Assembly: GCF_036884655.1 (NCBI RefSeq)
Contig: NC_088327.1
Coordinates: 12,203,001 to 12,267,000, forward strand
DNA length: 64,000 bases
Direction: 5' to 3'
From: Musa acuminata AAA Group
Lineage: Eukaryota > Streptophyta > Magnoliopsida > Zingiberales > Musaceae
The translations under genes and the position numbers were made by a program. Each line of letters starts with the position of its first letter. Within the stretch, counting starts at the first letter, position 1. Below are positions 59,301-64,000 of this stretch, one piece after another. Below the pieces are notes generated by a model that saw only the letters and a list, made by a program, of their open reading frames with translations, had not been told where the DNA came from and did no database searches.

Positions 59301-62300
59301 ATGTCAAGCGATCAGCAAATTTACCCCGGCGGATCCTCAAATGCGGAGCTCCCCGCCTTAGGGGAACGGCGTGACGAGACCCACGACGAACGCCCCGTAG
59401 CGGTGTCAGAACGCTACTGGCGACTGTTCAACGACCCAGGCTTGTCACCCCCTGGCGGCACACCCGCCGACTCCTCGCAAGTGTCGCCCGAGGCCTTTCA
59501 TGACCTCGCCCACCAGGTCCGAACTCTGACAAGCATGGTGCAGACCATTGTCTCCCAACGAACCCCTCCGCGTGCGGCGAGGCCCTCGCGGCAACAGGAG
59601 ACTCTCGCCCGGACCCACGCACCGCCCCCAGAACTTCCGGGCTCGCCTCGAAACCCCACAACCCGACCGGGGAGCACGGAAGCCGAGGGCACGGTGAGCC
59701 GCCCCGAGCCCGAGGCCCCGACTGCTGACTCGACGAACGCCCTACGGGCCCAGCTGCGCCTCGTCAGTCAAAGGCTGGACGAGGTACAACATGAGGTTCG
59801 TAAGTCAAAAGGAGAACTCGGGACGGACGGACACCAAGGATCTCCGTTCACCCCCGAGATACAGGATCAGGCGATCCCGCCACACTTCCGCCTCCCTGCC
59901 CTGGACGCGTATGACGGCGCAACCGACCCCGCGGACCATGTGGCCGCTTTCCGGGCCCAGATGGCGCTATTCAGGACTTCAGACTCCCTGATGTGCCGGG
60001 CGTTCCCGATGACCTTGCGAGGACCAGCCCGCGTGTGGTACAGCGGCCTGAAGCCAGGGACCATCGCCTCCTTCGACCAGCTCGCCAAGGATTTCGAGCT
60101 TAACTTCCTAGCGTACTCCCGACCAAAGCCATCCATGGCGTTGCTCTTGGGGCTCAACCAGAAGGAGGACGAGCCCCTTTCTCACTTTGTGAACCGGTTT
60201 ACGACGCAAATCCGTGGATTATCGGATGCTCACCCCTCTCTCTTGATGCAGGCCTTCATGACCGGCCTGCGGCCCTCCAGGTTCTTCTGGTCCCTCGTGG
60301 AAAGGCCCCCCGTCGCGGTCCCTGAGATGCTCCAACGGGCCAGCCAGTTCATCGCCGCAGAAACCTGGATGGCGGGAAGGCGAGAAGAGCACAGAAAGGT
60401 CAAGTCGGAGCCGCCCCGACACCAGCAACCCACCACCTCCCGGCGAAAGTTGGACAGGCCTGACCCAAGGCCTCCTCTTCCCGCCTTGAACTCTTCCCGG
60501 ACGGAGATATTCCTACACGAAAGGGGGAAGGGGCTGCTCAGGGACCCCCACCCGATGAAGAACCCGCGAGAGCTCGCAGACCGCTCAAAGTACTGCCGAT
60601 TTCATCGTCAGCACGGGCACGACACGGAGCAGTGTTACGAGCTAAAAAGACAAATCGAGGAGCTCATCCTCAGAGGCCATCTCGGCCAGTACCTCCGGCC
60701 GAGCAAAGAGCAGTCTCCTCGTCCGGAGGGCCCGGTTGAGCGACACATCGATGTCATAGCCGGGGGCCCCGCATTCCGAGGAAGTTCTATGTCGGGCAGG
60801 AAGGCCTATGCCCGGACCGCCCCCGACGAAGCCTCGGGGCGTGAGCCTGAACCCGAGATCACCTTCCCAACCGGAGCCGCCGAGCGACCCCACCACGACG
60901 ACGCCCTGGTGATATCGGCCAGGGTAGCCAACGCGCAAGTGAGAAGAATCATGGTCGACACGGGGAGCTCGGCTGACATACTCTACTTTGGCGCCCTCCA
61001 GAAGCTGGGCCTAGCCGGGGAAAATTTAAGCCCAATGTGCTCGGCGCTCACCGGCTTCACGGGAGATTCGATATCACCTCTGGGAGCCATTACCCTACCT
61101 CTGACTCTGGGGACCCCGCCGAAATCAAAGACTGTCATGACCACTTTTCTAGTGGTCGACCTTCCCACCGCTTATAACGCCATACTTGGTCGGCCGACCC
61201 TCAACAAGGTTAGAGCCGTCGTCTCGACCTACTACCGGACCGTCAAATTCTCGACACGGGAGGGGGTCGGGGAAGTCACCGGAAGCCCCCAAGAGTCCAA
61301 GCGCTGCTACCTTACCTCCGTTTCATTGGGCAAAAGGACTAGGGGAGAGGCGCCTCTAGAAGATCCCCGGGAGGCAAAAAAGCCGGCCCACCCTGAGCCG
61401 AGGGGGTCCACTGTTGACGTCCCCTTGCGGGAAGCACGGCCGGATCAGACGGTCAAGGTCGGATCAGAGCTGCCCGAGCAGGAACGGAAACAGCTCGTCG
61501 GTCTTCTGCGGGAAAATGCCGACATCTTCGCCTGGTCTCCATCGGACATGAAGGGAGTCGACCCCAAGGTCGCGGAGCATCATCTCAATATCCCACCTGA
61601 CGCCCGTCCGGTAAAGCAAAAGCCCCGACGCCACGCACCTGACCGGCAACGTGCCATACAAGAAGAGGTGGACCGACTCTTGGCGGCCAGCTTCATAGAA
61701 GAGGCCAAGTATCCTCAGTGGTTGACTACACCAGTCTCAACGGTGCGTGTCCTAAAGACTGCTACCCCCTCCCGAAGATCGACCAGCTGGTCGACGCGAC
61801 AGCAGGGCACGCGCGCCTCTCTTTCATGGACGCCTATTCAGGATACAACCAGATCAGGATGGCGCCCGAAGACAGGGAATGCACGGCCTTCCTCACCGAT
61901 CAAGGGATATACTTCTACAAGGTCATGTCGTTCGGGTTGAAAAACGCCGGAGCCACATACCAGAGGACGGTAAACAATATGTTTGCCCCCCAGATCGGGA
62001 GGAACATGGAAATCTATGTGGACGACATGACTGTGAAAAGCAGAAAGGCCAGAACACACCTTGCCGACCTAGCCGAGACCTTCGCCACGCTACGCAAATT
62101 CGGCATGCGGCTCAACCCCACGAAGTGCGCTTTCGGCGTCACCTCCGGGAAGTTCCTAGGGTTCATTGTACACCAGAGAGGAATCGACGCCAACCCAGAG
62201 AAAGTACAGGCAATAATCGATATGCAGTCCCCCCGGATAGTTAAAAACCTGCAGCGACTCAACGGTAGACTTGTCGCCCTGTCTCGCTTCCTCGCCCGAT

Positions 62301-64000
62301 CGGGCGATCGCTGCCTCCCTTTCTTCAAGGAGCTCAAAGACCCGAAGAATTTCCAATGGACATCGAAATGCGAGGAGGTTTTCAAACAGATGAAGCAGCA
62401 CTTGGCCAGCCTCCCTCGACTCGCCTCCGTCATTCCCGACGAGAAGCTGGGACTCTATCTGGCGGCCTCCCCGCACGCAGTTAGCTCCGTCCTCGTCAAG
62501 GAAAGCTCCGGTGCACAACTCCCGATATACTACGTCAGCCACGTCCTGAAAGGACCTGAGGAGCGTTACACGCCGATAGAAAAACTCGCACTCGCCCTGG
62601 TGCTCTCGGCTCGAAAGTTGCGCCCCTACTTCCAAGCGCACTCGGTGGAAGTCGTCACCGACCAGCCCCTCCGGCAGATCTTAACAAAGTTCGATGTTGC
62701 AGGTCGGCTCCTCAGATGGGCGGTGGAGCTCGGAGAACATGATATCAGCTACGTGCCCAGAACCGCCATCAAGGCCCAGGCGGTAGCCGACTTCATCGTG
62801 GAATTGACTCGGATGGACAAAGACCTCGAGCGAACTCCTGAGGCTTGGACCCTACACGTGGACGGCTCGGCCAGCTCAAAGGGTGCCGGAGCTGGGCTGG
62901 TCCTTCTCGCTCCCGACGGACGCTCATTCGAACGCTCCCTCCGCTTCGGGTTTAAAGCCACCAACAATGAGGCGGAGTACGAAGCGCTCCTAGCCAGATT
63001 AAGGCTGGCCCTCGAGATGCAGGTGGCCGCAATACACGTCCTCACTGACTCGCAACTCGTGGCCGAACAGCTCAGCGGTGTATACGAAGCTCGTGACGCG
63101 ACCATGGCCAAATATCTAGCGCGGGTAAGGGATCTAACCGCGAAATTCCCTTACTTCACATTATCTAATTTTCTGAGGGAGGAAAACGGACGAGCCGACG
63201 CGCTCGCTAAGCTGGCGTCAAGACGAACCCCCGAAGCATGGCCGGAGATAGAGGAGCTTCCCGCTCGCGCCATTGAGGTAGCAACCACGGCCCCGGGCGG
63301 CGCGCCGACCACGTGGGTGCAAGAGCTGCTGAGCTTCAAGCGAGATGGAGCTCTCCCCCTCGACGAAGTCGCAGCTCGGCGTCTGCGCCGCACACACGCG
63401 TGGTACACCGAGGAAAGTGGTCGGCTTTACAGACGATCCTTCACCTACCCCCTCCTGAGGTGTTTGGAGCCTGACGAAGCCCAGACCGTCCTGGCTGAAA
63501 CTCACAAGGGGATCTGCGGCGAACACATTGGCGGGCGGACCCTGGCGCACAAGATACTACGCCAAGGCTACTATTGGCCAACCATGTGTCGAGACGCAAA
63601 AGCTTACGTACAGCGGTGCAGCTCGTGCCAGCAACACGCCCGCGCGCCCCGACAGCCTGCGATCCCCCTCAGTCCCATCGACTGCGCATGGCCGTTCGCC
63701 CAGTGGGGACTGGACCTCCTCGGCCCCTTTCCACCGGCCTCTGGGCAGCGGAAGTATATAATCGTGGGAGTGGACTACTTCACAAAGTGGGTCGAGGCCG
63801 AGCCACTGGCCACAACTACGGAACACCAAATGGAGAAATTCGTTTGGAAAAACCTTGTGACCCGGTTCGGGTTGCCCAGAGCCATTGTCACCGACAACGG
63901 ACCTCAGTTCGCCGGCACGAGGTTCCGGGAATTCTGCGCCGGTCATGGCATTCAACTGAGGTTCAGTTCGGTGGCCCACCCTCAGACGAACGGGTTGGCC
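59301..64000 (+). pseudogene. Element C gag-pol with an RT deletion and frameshift
   Basis: Gag starts at 59301. The Retrotrans_gag core lies at about residues 195-350 ([15 protein letters not shown]), and a knuckle-like [14 protein letters not shown] (about 432-445) has His in place of the second Cys. Protease active site VDTGSSAD is at about residue 552. RT begins with [14 protein letters not shown] and is sound to YPQWL at 61722. There a stretch of roughly 18 codons that normally precedes CVDY is missing and the frame changes: from 61724 the pol frame [20 protein letters not shown] continues open to 64000. It includes the YVDD catalytic motif (62014-62025), a first RNase H, a second RNase H (HVDGSASSKGAGAG, NNEAEYEAL, LTDSQLV), the integrase HHCC finger (63500-63640) and the first two Asp of DDE (63713 and 63893). 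The apparent ORF to 61940 is out of frame after 61723. Confidence 0.88.

Larger units (their letters stand above)
58587..64000 (+). mobile_element. Element C: Tat-lineage Ty3/gypsy retrotransposon, 5' part to window end
   Basis: The left LTR (58587-59269) begins TGTTAGGAG and ends CGTAACA. The primer site TGGCGCTAGAAGGAGGG starts at 59273, as in element A. It is followed by gag and pol on the same strand. Domain order gag, protease, RT, RNase H, second RNase H, integrase with no chromodomain region yet reached fits Ty3/gypsy; the second RNase H fits the Tat lineage. The 3' half lies outside the window, so size and target duplication are unknown. Confidence 0.92.

Noticed and set aside
61724..61940. 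Tail of the 879-codon element C ORF
   Set aside because: After the RT deletion this frame is not pol. The conserved RT continues in a different frame from 61724.

Overview
This is a plant nuclear window. The protein-coding genes have many short introns and plant-only families (SOB FIVE-LIKE, UPF0496/At14a-like, OVATE, class I HD-Zip, BES1/BZR1 remnant), and the intergenic space holds nested LTR retrotransposons with plant-type primer sites. GC-rich first exons and the HD-Zip match to the grass HOX14/VRS1 clade suggest a monocot; a banana-like (Zingiberales) genome is plausible but is an inference.

Layout: a SOB FIVE-LIKE gene (457-1231, +), a non-coding stretch, SEC13 (5696-6604, + with a 5'UTR intron), a UPF0496 gene (7317-8483, -), then a 13-exon copy of the oligosaccharyltransferase subunit OST48 (11590-18221, -) that carries two exon-1 indels and two nonsense codons, so it reads as a pseudogene. 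Directly beyond is a broken BES1/BZR1 transcription factor copy (19936-21098, +).

From 24569 to 35469 lies a three-layer retrotransposon nest. The outer layer (element A) is a Tat-lineage Ty3/gypsy derivative. It keeps gag fragments, a decayed antisense ORF of the 'putative gypsy type transposon' type, and a 92-93 bp tandem array, but has no pol. Inside its gag sits element B, a non-coding LTR element with 446-bp LTRs that differ at one base. Inside B's left LTR sits a 1,494-bp solo LTR with a perfect 5-bp target duplication.

The right half returns to genes: a class I HD-Zip gene (37770-38589, +), a PPPDE/DeSI-like deSUMOylase or deubiquitinase (39994-42071, -, with a leader exon near 43.2 kb), cytosolic seryl-tRNA synthetase (44463-49307, -, ten coding exons), a plant-specific protein of unknown function (51154-53285, +) and an OVATE family protein (54413-55309, -). 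An AT-rich spacer follows. A second Tat element (element C) starts at 58587 and runs off the window. It encodes gag-protease-RT-dual RNase H-integrase, but its reverse transcriptase has an internal deletion and frameshift.

The genes are independent housekeeping or regulatory loci, not a pathway. The most notable features are the two adjacent decayed gene copies, the datable TE nest, the array and antisense ORF in element A, four introns with GC donors, and a leader uORF whose stop overlaps the main start codon in the DeSI-like gene. All exon models were made by eye from splice signals and remembered family conservation. No alignment or transcript evidence was available.
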